The notes under the pieces were generated by a model, which was not told where the DNA came from, searched no databases, and saw only the letters and a program-made list of their open reading frames with translations. A stretch of DNA of 64,000 bases from Bacteroides sp. 519 (GTDB taxonomy: Bacteria; Bacteroidota; Bacteroidia; Bacteroidales; Bacteroidaceae): NCBI RefSeq assembly GCF_010500955.1, contig NZ_QVMJ01000004.1:293135-357134 (forward strand). The letters run 5' to 3'. Positions 26,314 through 36,129 of the stretch are shown in pieces. How positions within the stretch are numbered: position 1 is the stretch's first letter; every line of letters begins with the position of its first letter. Position numbers and translations under genes: made by a program.

Positions 26314-26321
26314 TAACTTTG
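26314..26321 (+). promoter_or_regulatory. -7 element of nadA, with a long leader
   Basis: TAACTTTG at 26314-26321 predicts a start of transcription near 26328 and a leader of about 210 bp, unusually long here. The leader has one small inverted repeat (GTTAGT/ACTAAC near 26395-26411) and no coding frame that I can support. The 26101-26313 part is AT-rich and empty. Confidence 0.45.
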
Positions 26322-26535
26322 CACTTTATTAACTACCTGTTAAAAGGGTTTAATATATGGCTTATTATCAGGGAATAACACTATTTATAACTGTTAGTAT
26401 TAAACTAACAACCTATTCTTTTAGACTAATAACTAATTGAGCAAGAAAAAACAGATTAAAGTTCTAACACTATTAACAGGATAGTATAATCATCATAGAT
26501 TTTTTTCAGATTAAAAACTAAAAAATAATATAATA

Positions 26536-27528
26536 ATGAAAAAGCAAGAATGGTTGATAAATGGTTTTGTAGGTGAGCAGATTGATCCGGATTTGGATAT
26601 AAAGGCAGCAATCAAACAATTGAAGAAAGAAAAGAATGCTGTGATAATGGCACACTACTACCAAACAGGCGATATTCAGGATATAGCAGATTATGTAGGT
26701 GATAGTCTTGCTTTGGCACAGTGGGCTGCTAAAACAGAGGCCGACATTATAGTATTGTGTGGAGTACATTTTATGGGCGAAACTGCTAAGATACTTTCGC
26801 CAAACAAAAAGGTATTGGTTCCCGACCTGAATGCTGGATGTTCGCTGGCCGACAGTTGTCCGGCGGATAAGTTTGCCGAGTTTGTAAATGCTCACCCGGA
26901 TTACACTGTTGTTTCGTATGTAAATACCACTGCTGCAGTGAAAGCTTTAACTGATGTGGTGGTAACTTCGACCAATGCCAAGCAAATAGTGGATAGTTTT
27001 GCCGCTGACGAGAAAATAATCTTTGGTCCCGATAGGAACCTCGGAAATTATATAAACTCCATAACAAGGCGGAAAATGCTATTGTGGGATGGCGCCTGTC
27101 ATGTACACGAACAGTTCTCGGTTGAGAAGATTGCCGAGTTAAAGAAACAATATCCGGATGCTTTGATTCTTGCCCATCCTGAGTGTAAAAGTACCATTCT
27201 GGCTATGGCCGATTTTGTAGGCTCTACAGCTGCTTTACTTAAGTTTTCAACTCAGAGTAACAGTAAGCGGTTTATTGTTGCTACAGAGTCGGGCATATTG
27301 CACGAAATGCAAAAGCAATCGCCAGATAAAGAATTTATTCCTGCTCCTCCTAATGATAGCACATGTGCATGTAATGAGTGTAACTTTATGCGGTTAAATA
27401 CAATGGAGAAATTATATAATTGTTTGAAATATGAATTCCCTGAAATAACTGTTGATCCTGAAGTAGCAAAGGAAGCTGTAAAGCCAATAAAGAGAATGTT
27501 GGAGATATCGGAGAGGTTAGGATTGTAG
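26536..27528 (+). CDS. nadA: Quinolinate synthase
   Basis: 330 residues. NadA condenses iminoaspartate with dihydroxyacetone phosphate to quinolinate in de novo NAD synthesis; it is a [4Fe-4S] enzyme. Visible: AVIMAHYYQTGDIQDIADYV at the N-terminus, CGVHFMGETAKIL, NAGCSLADSCPADKF, HPECKSTI and CACNECNFMRL, holding the cluster cysteines. Full family length. No nadB or nadC in the neighbourhood. Confidence 0.97.
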   Translation: MKKQEWLINGFVGEQIDPDLDIKAAIKQLKKEKNAVIMAHYYQTGDIQDIADYVGDSLALAQWAAKTEADIIVLCGVHFMGETAKILSPNKKVLVPDLNAGCSLADSCPADKFAEFVNAHPDYTVVSYVNTTAAVKALTDVVVTSTNAKQIVDSFAADEKIIFGPDRNLGNYINSITRRKMLLWDGACHVHEQFSVEKIAELKKQYPDALILAHPECKSTILAMADFVGSTAALLKFSTQSNSKRFIVATESGILHEMQKQSPDKEFIPAPPNDSTCACNECNFMRLNTMEKLYNCLKYEFPEITVDPEVAKEAVKPIKRMLEISERLGL

Positions 27529-27531
27529 AAT

Positions 27532-27550
27532 GAATGCCCTTTGGGCATTC
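27532..27550. terminator. Bidirectional terminator between nadA and the pyrophosphatase gene
   Basis: GAATGCCC, TTT, GGGCATTC, followed by ATATCAATAGAAAAAC, the sequence that also ends the repeats at 38066 and 55200. Confidence 0.7.
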
Positions 27551-27553
27551 ATA

Positions 27554-28129
27554 TCAATAGAAAAACTCACAAAGCTTTTTAATAGCCAGCGCCCTATGAC
27601 TAATTGTATTTTTGATATCATTTCCTAATTCAGCAAATGTTTTATCATATCCATCGGGCATAAAGATGGGGTCGTAACCAAAGCCGGCCCCTCCCCTCTC
27701 CTCTTCAATGATTTGTCCTTTAACAATGCCTTCGAACAGATATTCTTCACCATTCAGAATTAATGAAATGGCTGTGCGGAATTGTGCTTTCCGATTGGTT
27801 TTACCTTTCAGGTTTTGCAAAACCTTCAGCATATTGGCCTTAGAGTTTTTGTCTTCTCCGGCATACCGGGCCGAATAGATTCCTGGTTCGTTGTTCAGGG
27901 CTTCTATTTCAAGACCTGTATCATCGGCAAAAGCATTTAAACCGTAGTTATTATAGATATATTGTGCTTTAAGTAATGCATTTCCTTCTAATGTATCTGC
28001 TGTTTCGGGGATATCTACATCACAATTTATATCTTTTAAACTGAGTAACTCTATTTTGTTACCCAGTATTTGAGATACTTCTTCTAATTTATGTTGGTTA
28101 TTAGTTGCGAAAACAAGTTTTCTTTTCAT
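27554..28129 (-). CDS. rdgB: XTP/dITP diphosphatase (HAM1/RdgB family)
   Basis: 191 residues. Removes non-canonical purine nucleoside triphosphates. Motifs: [18 protein letters not shown] at the N-terminus (substrate loop), [43 protein letters not shown], and [10 protein letters not shown] near the end. The usual dimeric ITPase length. Divergence from its neighbour nadA is not functional; the two genes converge on one hairpin. Confidence 0.95.
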   Translation of the reverse strand: MKRKLVFATNNQHKLEEVSQILGNKIELLSLKDINCDVDIPETADTLEGNALLKAQYIYNNYGLNAFADDTGLEIEALNNEPGIYSARYAGEDKNSKANMLKVLQNLKGKTNRKAQFRTAISLILNGEEYLFEGIVKGQIIEEERGGAGFGYDPIFMPDGYDKTFAELGNDIKNTISHRALAIKKLCEFFY

Positions 28130-28159
28130 TGGTTTTAATTATAGTTCTTGGGTTTTATA

Positions 28160-28187
28160 GTGCCGCATGGAAACCTCGCAGCGGCAC
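28160..28187. repeat. Hairpin with TGCCGCATGG core
   Basis: GTGCCGC at 28160-28166 pairs with GCGGCAC at 28181-28187, with TGCCGCATGG on the left arm. It lies in the 66-bp gap between the pyrophosphatase and YitT genes, transcribed in the same direction. Confidence 0.5.
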
Positions 28188-28195
28188 GTTGCCGC

Positions 28196-29077
28196 CTATT
28201 TTACTTTTATTCTGTCGAAACCTTCGCCATATACTCCAATTACAGAACTTTGGGATATAAAGGCATTTGGATCTATATCTTTTACCAAACGGAATATACT
28301 AACCGACTGACTTTTTTTAGCCAATACAACCAATACTTTCACATCATTTTTGCTGTACCATCCAGTACCATTGAGTACGGTTACTCCCCGGTGCGTATCC
28401 GAGATTATCTTATCCGCAATTTTTTGATATTCCTTAGAGAATATAAAGAACTGAACCGACTGGCGTGCACTGTTAATTATCAGATCGAGCACATAACTGA
28501 TTACAACCAATGTTACAAAGCCAAAAACCACCCGTTGCCAATCGTGGAAGATAAAGTAACAAGAAGAAATTATAACGATATCGCAATACAATATCATTCT
28601 TCCAAAAGTTACATCTCTGTATTTATTAACAACAGCAGCAATAATATCTGTACCACCGGTGCTTCCGTTATTAACGAATACAATACCTAAACCAAGTCCG
28701 CAAAGAACAGCTCCTACAATACATGCCATAAATTCTTGTCCCGGACCAATTATTTGCTGTGTACCTATTAGCTTTTGAAACAATTCTAATAAGAAAGTAA
28801 GCATGAAAATAGCAAATAATGTTTTCAGTGTGAATTTAGAACCTAAAATTCTAAATGCACCCAGTAATAATGCTGCATTAATAGCAAAGTAACTGTATTG
28901 TATAGGTATATTGGTAGCATAGTAAATAATAGCTGCAATACCCGTTACACCACCCGTTGTTATTTTGTAGGGTAGGAAAAACGCCGACCATCCCAACGCA
29001 TAACAAGCTAAACCAAATGTAATAAATATTAGATCCCTGCCATCTCTAAGCAGTTCGGATTTAGAAGGTTTTTTCAT
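28196..29077 (-). CDS. YitT family membrane protein
   Basis: 293 residues with five or six helices in the first 215 residues (YitT membrane domain, GGVTGIAAIIYYATNIPIQ and NNGSTGGTDIIAAVVNKY) and a C-terminal DUF2179 domain (about 225-290, RGVTVLNGTGWYSKNDVKVL). It is a probable inner-membrane transporter of unknown substrate. Its start sits just downstream (in transcription) of a TAGTAG palindrome separating it from leuS. Confidence 0.9.
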   Translation of the reverse strand: MKKPSKSELLRDGRDLIFITFGLACYALGWSAFFLPYKITTGGVTGIAAIIYYATNIPIQYSYFAINAALLLGAFRILGSKFTLKTLFAIFMLTFLLELFQKLIGTQQIIGPGQEFMACIVGAVLCGLGLGIVFVNNGSTGGTDIIAAVVNKYRDVTFGRMILYCDIVIISSCYFIFHDWQRVVFGFVTLVVISYVLDLIINSARQSVQFFIFSKEYQKIADKIISDTHRGVTVLNGTGWYSKNDVKVLVVLAKKSQSVSIFRLVKDIDPNAFISQSSVIGVYGEGFDRIKVK

Positions 29078-29082
29078 AAAAT

Positions 29083-29174
29083 TTAGTAGTTAGTAGCTAG
29101 TAGTTAGTAGCTAGTAGTAGTTAAAATCAGTAACTAGTAGCTACTAACTACTGACTACTAGCTACTAACTACTT
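29083..29174. repeat. Word-repeat palindrome (TAGTAGTTAG type)
   Basis: TTAGTAGTTAGTAGCTAGTA words, a short centre near 29125, then the inverted arm to 29172. It is built from the same words as 5941-6053 and 47035-47122, and lies between leuS and YitT. Confidence 0.75.
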
Positions 29175-32007
29175 AAATTACAATATTAACAATCTTCTTT
29201 GGAACAATGATGATCTTCTTAGGTTCTTTACCTTCCATCCATTTTTGTGATCTTTCATCGTCCAATACTTCGGTCTGAATAGCATCATTCGATGCATCGG
29301 CAGCAAATTCCATATTGAAGCGTGCTTTACCATTGAAAGAAATGGTGTAATTTATAACATCTTCTTTCAGGTATTCTTCGTTGAATTTTGGCCAGGCAGC
29401 ATCGCATATAGAACCTTGGTTTCCTAATGCTTCCCACAATTCTTCGGTAAGGTGAGGGGCAAAAGGCGACAGTACAATGAGCAGTTCATTGAGAATTTCT
29501 TTCTTGTACGATTTCAGACTGTATAATTCGTTCACACAAATCATAAAGGCACTAACTGATGTGTTGAAAGAGAATTGCTCAATATCTCCAGTTACTTTCT
29601 TTATCAGTTTATGCAGGGCTTTTAATTCGTTTTTATTTGCTGGCTCATCTTTAACTAGGTACTCTCCTGCTCTATCATAGAACAATGACCAGAATTTACG
29701 AATGAAACGATAAACCCCATCAATACCATTTGTATCCCAAGGTTTTGATTGTTCTAACGGTCCAAGGAACATTTCGTACATACGCAATGTATCGGCACCA
29801 TATTTTTCGACAATCATATCCGGGTTTACTACATTAAACATGGATTTACTCATCTTTTCTACAGCCCATCCACAAATGTATTTACCATCATCTTCCAGAA
29901 TAAATTCGGCATTATTAAATTCTGGTCGCCAGGCTTTGAATGCTTCTACATCCAGTATATCGTTCGATACAATATTTACATCTACATGGATAGGTGTGGT
30001 ATCGTATTCATCTTTTTTATGTAGCGATACAAACGTATTTGTATTCTTTATTCTGTACACAAAGTTGCTACGTCCCTGAATCATTCCCTGATTAATAAGT
30101 TTCTGGAATGGTTCTTCGGTTACAGTAACACCTATGTCGTAAAGGAATTTATTCCAGTAACGAGCATAAATAAGGTGGCCGGTAGCATGTTCGGTACCAC
30201 CCACATAGAGGTCTACTGTTTTCCAGTAATTAATAATTTGCGGTGCAATCAGGTAATCATTATCGTGCGGATCCATATAACGCAGATAGTAAGCTGATGA
30301 ACCAGCAAATCCCGGCATGGTATTTAACTCTAATGGGAAGATGGTTTTATGATCAATCAATGAGTTATCTACTACTTTTTTATTTACAGTATCCCATGCC
30401 CAAACCGTAGCATTACCCAATGGAGGCTCGCCGGTTTCGGTAGGCAAATATTTGTCTACTTCGGGGAGTTTCAAAGGCAAACAGTCTTCGTCTAATACCT
30501 GTGGCATTCCATTTACGTAATATACAGGGAATGGTTCGCCCCAGTAACGCTGACGCGAGAAGATAGCATCGCGCAAACGGAAGTTTACTTTAACTTTACC
30601 AAGTCCGGTTTCCTGTATATAATTTTTTGTTTTCTCGATGGCATCTTTTACTGTTAGTCCGTTTAGCACCAACCCACCTTCGGCAGTTCCGGGCCGTGGA
30701 GAGTTCATCATGATACCTTCTTTAGCATCGAAACTTTCTTCCGAAACATCGCAACCTTCAATAAGCGGACGAATTTCCAAACCAAAATGTTTGGCAAAAG
30801 CATAGTCACGGCTATCGTGTGCAGGTACAGCCATTATGGCTCCTGTACCATATCCAGCTAATACATAATCGCTTATCCATACCGGAATAGCCTCGTTGGT
30901 TAATGGGTTAATGGCATAGCTGCCAGAAAATACCCCACTAACACTGCGGTCGGCAATACGATCGCGCTCGGTACGTTTTTTGGTACGTTCCAGATAAGCA
31001 TCTACTTCGGCTTTTTGTTCGGGAGTAGTTAACTGAGCCACCAATTCGCTCTCGGGAGCCAGTACCATGAAGGTTACACCAAACACCGTATCGGCACGGG
31101 TAGTAAAGATGGTAAATTCAATATCCGAATCTTTTACTGTGAACTTCATTTCGGCACCCTCGCTCCTACCAATCCAGTTGCGTTGAGATTCTTTCAATGA
31201 ATCTGTCCAATCTATAGTATCCAATCCATCTAATAATCTTTGCGAATAGGCTGATACACGTAAACACCATTGGCGCATTACTTTTTGGGTAACAGGAAAA
31301 CCACCACGTTCCGACAGTCCGTCTATTACTTCATCGTTAGCCAAAACGGTTCCCAAACCTTCGCACCAGTTTACCATGGTTTCGCCCAGGTAAGCAATAC
31401 GGTAGTTCATCAAAACTTCCTGTTTCTTCTTGTCATCGTATGCTTTCCACTCGTCGGCAGTAAATTCCAACTCTTCGCTGCAAGCAACATTCATGGGTTT
31501 AGAACCTACCTGATTAAAAGCTTCGATTAGTTCGGCAATAGGTCGGGCTTGCTTTTCGTCGTTACAATAATAGCTATTGAACATTTTTACAAATGCCCAC
31601 TGTGTCCATTTGTAATATTCCGGATCGCAGGTTTGTACTTCGCGACTCCAGTCGAACGAAAATCCCAGTTTATCTAATTGCTGGCGATAACGTTTTACGT
31701 TTTCTTCGGTAGTTATTGCAGGATGTTGGCCGGTTTGAATGGCGTATTGTTCGGCAGGTAACCCGTATGCATCGTATCCCATAGGATTTAATACATTGAA
31801 TCCTTGCAAACGTTTATAACGTGCATAAATATCAGAACCAATGTATCCTAATGGATGGCCTACATGTAAACCGGCTCCCGATGGGTAAGGAAACATATTT
31901 AGTACATAAAATTTTTCCTTTGAATTATCTTCTTTTACCTGATAGGTTTTTTGTTCTTCCCATCGTTTCTGCCACTTCTTTTCGATTTCCCTGAAATTAT
32001 ACTCCAT
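29173..32007 (-). CDS. leuS: Leucyl-tRNA synthetase
   Basis: 944 residues. Class I synthetase: HIGH motif [19 protein letters not shown] near residue 46, CP1 editing domain from about 225 to 430, KMSKS motif in [12 protein letters not shown] near 710, and the C-terminal anticodon and UNE domains. It charges tRNA-Leu in the cytosol. Single gene with its own promoter. Confidence 0.98.
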   Translation of the reverse strand: MEYNFREIEKKWQKRWEEQKTYQVKEDNSKEKFYVLNMFPYPSGAGLHVGHPLGYIGSDIYARYKRLQGFNVLNPMGYDAYGLPAEQYAIQTGQHPAITTEENVKRYRQQLDKLGFSFDWSREVQTCDPEYYKWTQWAFVKMFNSYYCNDEKQARPIAELIEAFNQVGSKPMNVACSEELEFTADEWKAYDDKKKQEVLMNYRIAYLGETMVNWCEGLGTVLANDEVIDGLSERGGFPVTQKVMRQWCLRVSAYSQRLLDGLDTIDWTDSLKESQRNWIGRSEGAEMKFTVKDSDIEFTIFTTRADTVFGVTFMVLAPESELVAQLTTPEQKAEVDAYLERTKKRTERDRIADRSVSGVFSGSYAINPLTNEAIPVWISDYVLAGYGTGAIMAVPAHDSRDYAFAKHFGLEIRPLIEGCDVSEESFDAKEGIMMNSPRPGTAEGGLVLNGLTVKDAIEKTKNYIQETGLGKVKVNFRLRDAIFSRQRYWGEPFPVYYVNGMPQVLDEDCLPLKLPEVDKYLPTETGEPPLGNATVWAWDTVNKKVVDNSLIDHKTIFPLELNTMPGFAGSSAYYLRYMDPHDNDYLIAPQIINYWKTVDLYVGGTEHATGHLIYARYWNKFLYDIGVTVTEEPFQKLINQGMIQGRSNFVYRIKNTNTFVSLHKKDEYDTTPIHVDVNIVSNDILDVEAFKAWRPEFNNAEFILEDDGKYICGWAVEKMSKSMFNVVNPDMIVEKYGADTLRMYEMFLGPLEQSKPWDTNGIDGVYRFIRKFWSLFYDRAGEYLVKDEPANKNELKALHKLIKKVTGDIEQFSFNTSVSAFMICVNELYSLKSYKKEILNELLIVLSPFAPHLTEELWEALGNQGSICDAAWPKFNEEYLKEDVINYTISFNGKARFNMEFAADASNDAIQTEVLDDERSQKWMEGKEPKKIIIVPKKIVNIVI

Positions 32008-32070
32008 AGCGGTAATCCTTTAATAATGATACTATTAATGCTCTTTTCGAGCTGTGTTTATTTTAGTGTA

Positions 32071-32078
32071 CAAACTTA
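32071..32078 (-). promoter_or_regulatory. -7 element of leuS
   Basis: Minus-strand TAAGTTTG fits TAnnTTTG, 63 bp before the start codon. Confidence 0.5.
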
Positions 32079-32118
32079 GATAAAAATCTTCGATTTATAT
32101 ACCAATTATATAAAAAGA

Positions 32119-32180
32119 TTCACCACAGAGTACGCAGAGGACACAGAGTTCATTTTTTCCTCTGCATCCTCTGTAGTGAA
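32119..32180. repeat. Inverted repeat (CACAGAG type)
   Basis: TTCACCACAGAGTACGCAGAGG at 32119-32140 is opposed by its near-inverse at 32159-32180. It lies in the divergent gap between leuS and the outer-membrane protein gene. Confidence 0.7.
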
Positions 32181-32234
32181 TTTATTTATAGTAGAAAAGT
32201 ACCATAGCCAGTTTTTTTAATTGAACAATATTAC

Positions 32235-32242
32235 TACTTTTG
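32235..32242 (+). promoter_or_regulatory. -7 element of the 32271 gene
   Basis: TACTTTTG fits TAnnTTTG, 28 bp before the ATG. Confidence 0.5.
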
Positions 32243-32270
32243 TTACCTTAACCATAAACCATTAATAAAT

Positions 32271-32792
32271 ATGAAAAAGGTATTGATACTGTTTATAATT
32301 ATTTCCGGATGTTTTTTATCTGCCTCTGCACAATTCGATCCACGTAAAGTAACAATAGGAGGGGGGCTTGGTTTGCAATTTGGCGATTATACATTAATTA
32401 ATGTTGCTCCTCAAATTGGATACGATTTAAGCAATAAGTTTAATGTAGGAGCTGGTTTTTCTTACACTTATTACAATGAGAAACACGATTATAACCGTTT
32501 AAAACAAACCAACAGTTATTTGGGATTTAATGTATATGCCAAATTTTATCCTATACCCTATATTGTTTTAATGGTTCAGCCCGAAGCCAACCGAATGTGG
32601 CGCACTGTTGAACATAGAGATACGGGCGATAAATATTCAACAAATAAGTTTATATCTTCGTGCATTGTGGGTGGCGGTATCAGACTAGGTGCTATGACTG
32701 CAATGTTAAAATACGACCTTGGTCGCAATTCGGATTCACCTTACGGTACCCGCATATTCTATAGTATTGGCTATACTTTTGGTTTCTGGTGA
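32271..32792 (+). CDS. Small outer-membrane beta-barrel protein
   Basis: 173 residues, signal peptide ending near SASAQF. The mature part alternates short amphipathic strands (VTIGGGLGLQFGDYTLINVAP, FNVGAGFSYTYYNE, GGGIRLGAMTAMLKYDLG) and ends in an aromatic residue (GYTFGFW), as 8-stranded OmpX-like barrels do. Single gene; role unknown. Confidence 0.75.
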   Translation: MKKVLILFIIISGCFLSASAQFDPRKVTIGGGLGLQFGDYTLINVAPQIGYDLSNKFNVGAGFSYTYYNEKHDYNRLKQTNSYLGFNVYAKFYPIPYIVLMVQPEANRMWRTVEHRDTGDKYSTNKFISSCIVGGGIRLGAMTAMLKYDLGRNSDSPYGTRIFYSIGYTFGFW

Positions 32793-33043
32793 TTTTTGAA
32801 ACACTGAGTTACGCTAAGTTACGCTAAGTTTTGAACCCAATTTATGAAATATGAATAGTCCATACAGGAAGTTTACGGCGAAAAAAGTGCCATAAGTATC
32901 ATAAGTGCAATAACGCGCTAATAATCAGTTAATTAATTTATGGCACTTCGTTAAAAAGTAAAACATAAGTACCATTCGAAGTATCATAACTCTTTCATCC
33001 TATAGGGAGAAAAGTATGGTTCAATAACAAGTAAAACATCTTT

Positions 33044-33143
33044 CTATATAGACGAAGAGTTCGATGCTATATAGATCGAGTAGGCTGTACTATATAGCTT
33101 TGAGGGTCAATACTATATAGCATCGACCCTCAAAGCTATATAG
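33044..33143. repeat. 23-bp phased CTATATAG array B
   Basis: CTATATAG at 33044, 33067, 33090, 33113 and 33136, exactly 23 bp apart and five copies, as in array A. Spacers are 15 bp and differ from those of A; two neighbouring spacers (TTTGAGGGTC and GACCCTCAAA) are inverse to each other. Confidence 0.85.
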
Positions 33144-33405
33144 AAAAATATTTTACTTATAATAGCATTTTTTTCTTAATCCATTCAAGTATAATCCATA
33201 ATACTATAAATATAGGATTATATAATGTATAGCACCACAAAGGTATTACACTTTCGTTTTTACTTCTAAAAATCAAAAAATCATTTCAAAAACTATCGCT
33301 CTGTATAGTTGTTTTACGCCTTCAAAAAACAATAAAATACAGAAAATCACCTTGCTTACCCCTGTTATACGTGCTACAGAGCCTATTTTATGGTGTATTT
33401 TCAAA

Positions 33406-33506
33406 ATGCAGCATTTTGCATTGATGAAATGCTGCATTTCGTTTAATCAAAATGCTGCATTTCGAAAGTGTGAAATGCAGCATTTTGAAATAACGATTTG
33501 CAGCAT
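33406..33506. repeat. 23-bp phased ATGCWGCAT array
   Basis: ATGCAGCAT, ATGCTGCAT, ATGCTGCAT, ATGCAGCAT and TTGCAGCAT at 33406, 33429, 33452, 33475 and 33498. Period is exactly 23 bp, core 9 bp, spacer 14 bp, mostly AAA/TTT flanks. Same geometry as the CTATATAG arrays with a different core. Confidence 0.82.
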
Positions 33507-33545
33507 AAAAAATGGTAATTATTTGTTGATAGATAAAAATAAACA

Positions 33546-33650
33546 TTTAGACACGGATTACGCGGATTTCACGGATTAAGAAACACGGATAAATATATGA
33601 TACTAAAATCCGTGTATTAATCCGTACAATCCGCGTAATCCGTGTTTAAA
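33546..33650. repeat. Long palindrome (CACGGATTACGCGG type)
   Basis: ACACGGATTACGCGGAT on the left (33551-33590) is matched over about 38 bp by the inverse arm at 33608-33648, with a 17-bp loop. Just upstream of the TPR regulator. Confidence 0.78.
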
Positions 33651-33695
33651 AACTTTCTGTGTTTTAATTACCAAAATATTTGTTACATTTGCAAC

Positions 33696-35249
33696 ATGAT
33701 TTTTTTTAAATGGAATACCATATACGGAATCATTGCGATTCTTTTACTTTCTTCGTGCACTATTAGTAACACTAAAAAGTTGTTGGTGCATGCAGAATAT
33801 GTTATGCAAAATCATCCGGATAGCGCTTTAATATTATTGCGCGATTCTATAGATGTATTATCTTTAAGCTATCGGGATGTACCACTCTATGCTTTACTTT
33901 ACACACAAGCCTGCGATAAAAACTACGTTCTACATACCAGTGATTCATTAATAAATATTGCAGTACAGTATTATAAATACACTAATAATTTAAGAAAAGC
34001 ACAGGCGTATTTTTATCAGGGTAGTGTTTATCGTGATATGGAAAGAACTACTGATGCCGTAGATGCATTTCTGAAAGCAAAAGAAGAATTACCTACTGGG
34101 TATAACACTCGGTTTAGTGATATGATTAATAGGAATTTGGCTTTATTGTATGAAAGATTAGGATTGTTCGAAAAGGGAATGGAATTTGTACAAGATAATT
34201 ATCAGGCTTGCTTAAATCGACATGATTCTGTAGAAATAATGTTTCCATTAAATGATATAGCACATTTTTATTTATATGAGGGTAAATATGATAGTGCTTT
34301 AATTTATTATCAACAGGCTTTAAATGCAAGTAAGGTTATAAATGATTCTTTAATGCGTATTAGTATTTTGTATGGTATATCTCAAACATTTTATTTAATG
34401 CATGATTATCCTCATGCTAACTACTATATTGAGGAAGCTATTTCCATTTCCAAAGATGATAGTGATTCTTTATTTTATTATACATTAAAAGGAGACATTC
34501 TTTTAGCTTTGGATAGCATTGATGCTGCACGTTATTTTTTAAAGAAAGGAATTCATAGCAATGACATTGATATTTCATTTTATTGTGCCGAATCATTATA
34601 TTATTTAGAAAAGGATTTTGGAGATCCTCAAGATGCTTTCATATATAACGATTTACATTTAGCTTTAAAGGATTCGTTAGATGAAATGAACCGACGTGCC
34701 GATGCATTAGCATTAATAAATAATCATTCAACAAATAAACATACTAAGCAATTACTTACCGAGTGGAAACAAGAACGAATAGTTTGGATTGTTAGTATAG
34801 GAATTCTTATAGTTTTGCTATTGTTTTTTGTATTTAAGGTGTTTCAAATAAAAAAAAGAAAAACAAAAGAATCTTTGCCTGTTAATCAACCAGAAAAAAG
34901 TATTATTGATGCTCTGCAAGATGCTAAACTTGTTTTTGTGAATTCGGAAGTTTACCAATACATGGTACATATTAACTCTTGTGTATTAACCAACGAATTG
35001 AACCTTTGTTTAAATGAGCGGCAAGAAATAGCAAAGAAATCTGCCGAATATTTCTCGGAAATCATTATTAAATTGAAAAACAAATATGCGTTGACAGATG
35101 ATGATGTATATTGTTTTATATTGCATTATTTAGGCCTTTCGGCTAAGGCAATTACTACCCTTATGGGTATAACTTCGGATGCATTAAGGTCTAGAAAAAA
35201 GAGAATCCGAAGAAAATTGGATGAAGAATTACTGTTTGTAATTGATTGA
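33696..35249 (+). CDS. Lipoprotein/membrane TPR protein with C-terminal HTH
   Basis: 517 residues from the ATG at 33696, which gives a lipoprotein-like signal LLLSSC; an in-frame start at 33642 would lie in the palindrome. Residues about 60-330 hold TPR repeats (AQAYFYQGSVYRDMERTTDA, ALIYYQQALNASKVIND). One membrane helix (IVWIVSIGILIVLLLFFVFKVF) follows near 365-386, then a coiled region and a helix-turn-helix (LGLSAKAITTLMGITSDALRSRKKRIRRKL). This is the layout of Bacteroidales membrane-spanning TPR/HTH regulators, whose HTH is cytosolic. It precedes seven exported-protein genes on the same strand and is the likely regulator. Confidence 0.8.
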   Translation: MIFFKWNTIYGIIAILLLSSCTISNTKKLLVHAEYVMQNHPDSALILLRDSIDVLSLSYRDVPLYALLYTQACDKNYVLHTSDSLINIAVQYYKYTNNLRKAQAYFYQGSVYRDMERTTDAVDAFLKAKEELPTGYNTRFSDMINRNLALLYERLGLFEKGMEFVQDNYQACLNRHDSVEIMFPLNDIAHFYLYEGKYDSALIYYQQALNASKVINDSLMRISILYGISQTFYLMHDYPHANYYIEEAISISKDDSDSLFYYTLKGDILLALDSIDAARYFLKKGIHSNDIDISFYCAESLYYLEKDFGDPQDAFIYNDLHLALKDSLDEMNRRADALALINNHSTNKHTKQLLTEWKQERIVWIVSIGILIVLLLFFVFKVFQIKKRKTKESLPVNQPEKSIIDALQDAKLVFVNSEVYQYMVHINSCVLTNELNLCLNERQEIAKKSAEYFSEIIIKLKNKYALTDDDVYCFILHYLGLSAKAITTLMGITSDALRSRKKRIRRKLDEELLFVID

Positions 35250-35283
35250 TATTCAGTTTAAAAACTAAGTGACACAAAACTGA

Positions 35284-35466
35284 CACAGACTTTTTATTAC
35301 CTTTAATGATATAAATTATTCCTTTGTATACGAATTTAATATTTCTGTTGGAGGGGCAATTATTGGATATATTCCCGAAGTATTTACTATAAAAAGTGTT
35401 CATATATTTGGTGCTGTAAAGTATAACAATAAATGGAGAGGCATACGTTTCTATAAAAATGATTAA
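35284..35466 (+). pseudogene. Orphan C-terminal fragment of an exported protein
   Basis: A frame open from 35284 to a stop at 35466 has protein-like content (YSFVYEFNISVGGAIIGYIP, VHIFGAVKYNNKWRGIRFYK) but no start codon or signal peptide. It may be the leftover end of a lipoprotein like the 37495 gene, whose C-terminus has a similar short-strand pattern; the similarity is weak. Ends 4 bp before the first gene of the cluster. Confidence 0.5.
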
Positions 35467-35472
35467 AAAACA

Positions 35473-36117
35473 ATGAAATTCTTACTCATTATCTTTATGA
35501 TGTATCCTGTAATCTTATTTGGACAAGTCCGAATAGGGTGGGGAGGTGATGCAGCTATATATGGCAATTACAGTTATGGAACATTTATGGGGCATATCTC
35601 AATTACTCATAATTGGCTAATGAGTAAGAATTTTGCATTTTCATTAGGCGTAATGTATTCTTATACTCGGATTGATGAATTAAGTGCATGGAAAACTTCG
35701 GAGGCTCATTATTTTTTTGAAGACGATGTTGTTAATCGTATTAATATATTGGCTTCTGTTACATATGCTCAACCAATTCTAAAGAATACAGGAATTTATG
35801 TAAGTGGATCTGCTTTTGCAGAACCTATACCATTCAGTTACGTTAGTATTGAGAAATCTACTAATGTTTTTGACAGTACCTCAAAAGGTAAATACGCATA
35901 TACACGATTTACTCCAGGTGCATTTATTGACATTGGTATCTATCATGATTTCAGAAAAGGGAATAATTTACTGAAAGTTTTCTTTGGTATTGGTTATGGG
36001 TTGCATGATCCGCTACCTGATTATCGAAATATTAGTATAGATGGACAGGATTTATCAACCAGAATTCCTGATAAGAAAGACTTATATCGTGTAACATTAA
36101 GAATAATGGGTTTTTAA
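35473..36117 (+). CDS. Outer-membrane beta-barrel protein, paralogue A1
   Basis: 214 residues, signal peptide (LLIIFMMYPVILFGQ). Mature protein starts VRIGWGGDAAIYGNY and ends RVTLRIMGF, with alternating amphipathic strands. Clearly homologous to the 39461 gene along the whole length: GWGGDAA, YGTFMGH, SASAFAEPIPF, RFTPGAFID, GYG-HDP-PDYRN. No known family recognised. First gene of a seven-gene row. Confidence 0.72.
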   Translation: MKFLLIIFMMYPVILFGQVRIGWGGDAAIYGNYSYGTFMGHISITHNWLMSKNFAFSLGVMYSYTRIDELSAWKTSEAHYFFEDDVVNRINILASVTYAQPILKNTGIYVSGSAFAEPIPFSYVSIEKSTNVFDSTSKGKYAYTRFTPGAFIDIGIYHDFRKGNNLLKVFFGIGYGLHDPLPDYRNISIDGQDLSTRIPDKKDLYRVTLRIMGF

Positions 36118-36129
36118 AAAATAATATTT

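Larger units (their letters stand above)
32793..33695. other. Large non-coding gap with several repeat arrays
   Basis: No gene can be supported. It contains a tandem GAGTTACGCTAAGTTACGCTAAG near 32805, an inverted repeat AAGTGCCATAA/TTATGGCACTT (near 32886 and 32938), the CTATATAG array, the ATGCWGCAT array, and a long CACGGATTACGCGG palindrome, each listed separately. Confidence 0.7.

Noticed and set aside
33352..33579. 75-aa reading frame
   Set aside because: It runs across the ATGCWGCAT array, which explains the repeated Cys-Ile-Ser and Met-Gln-His words.
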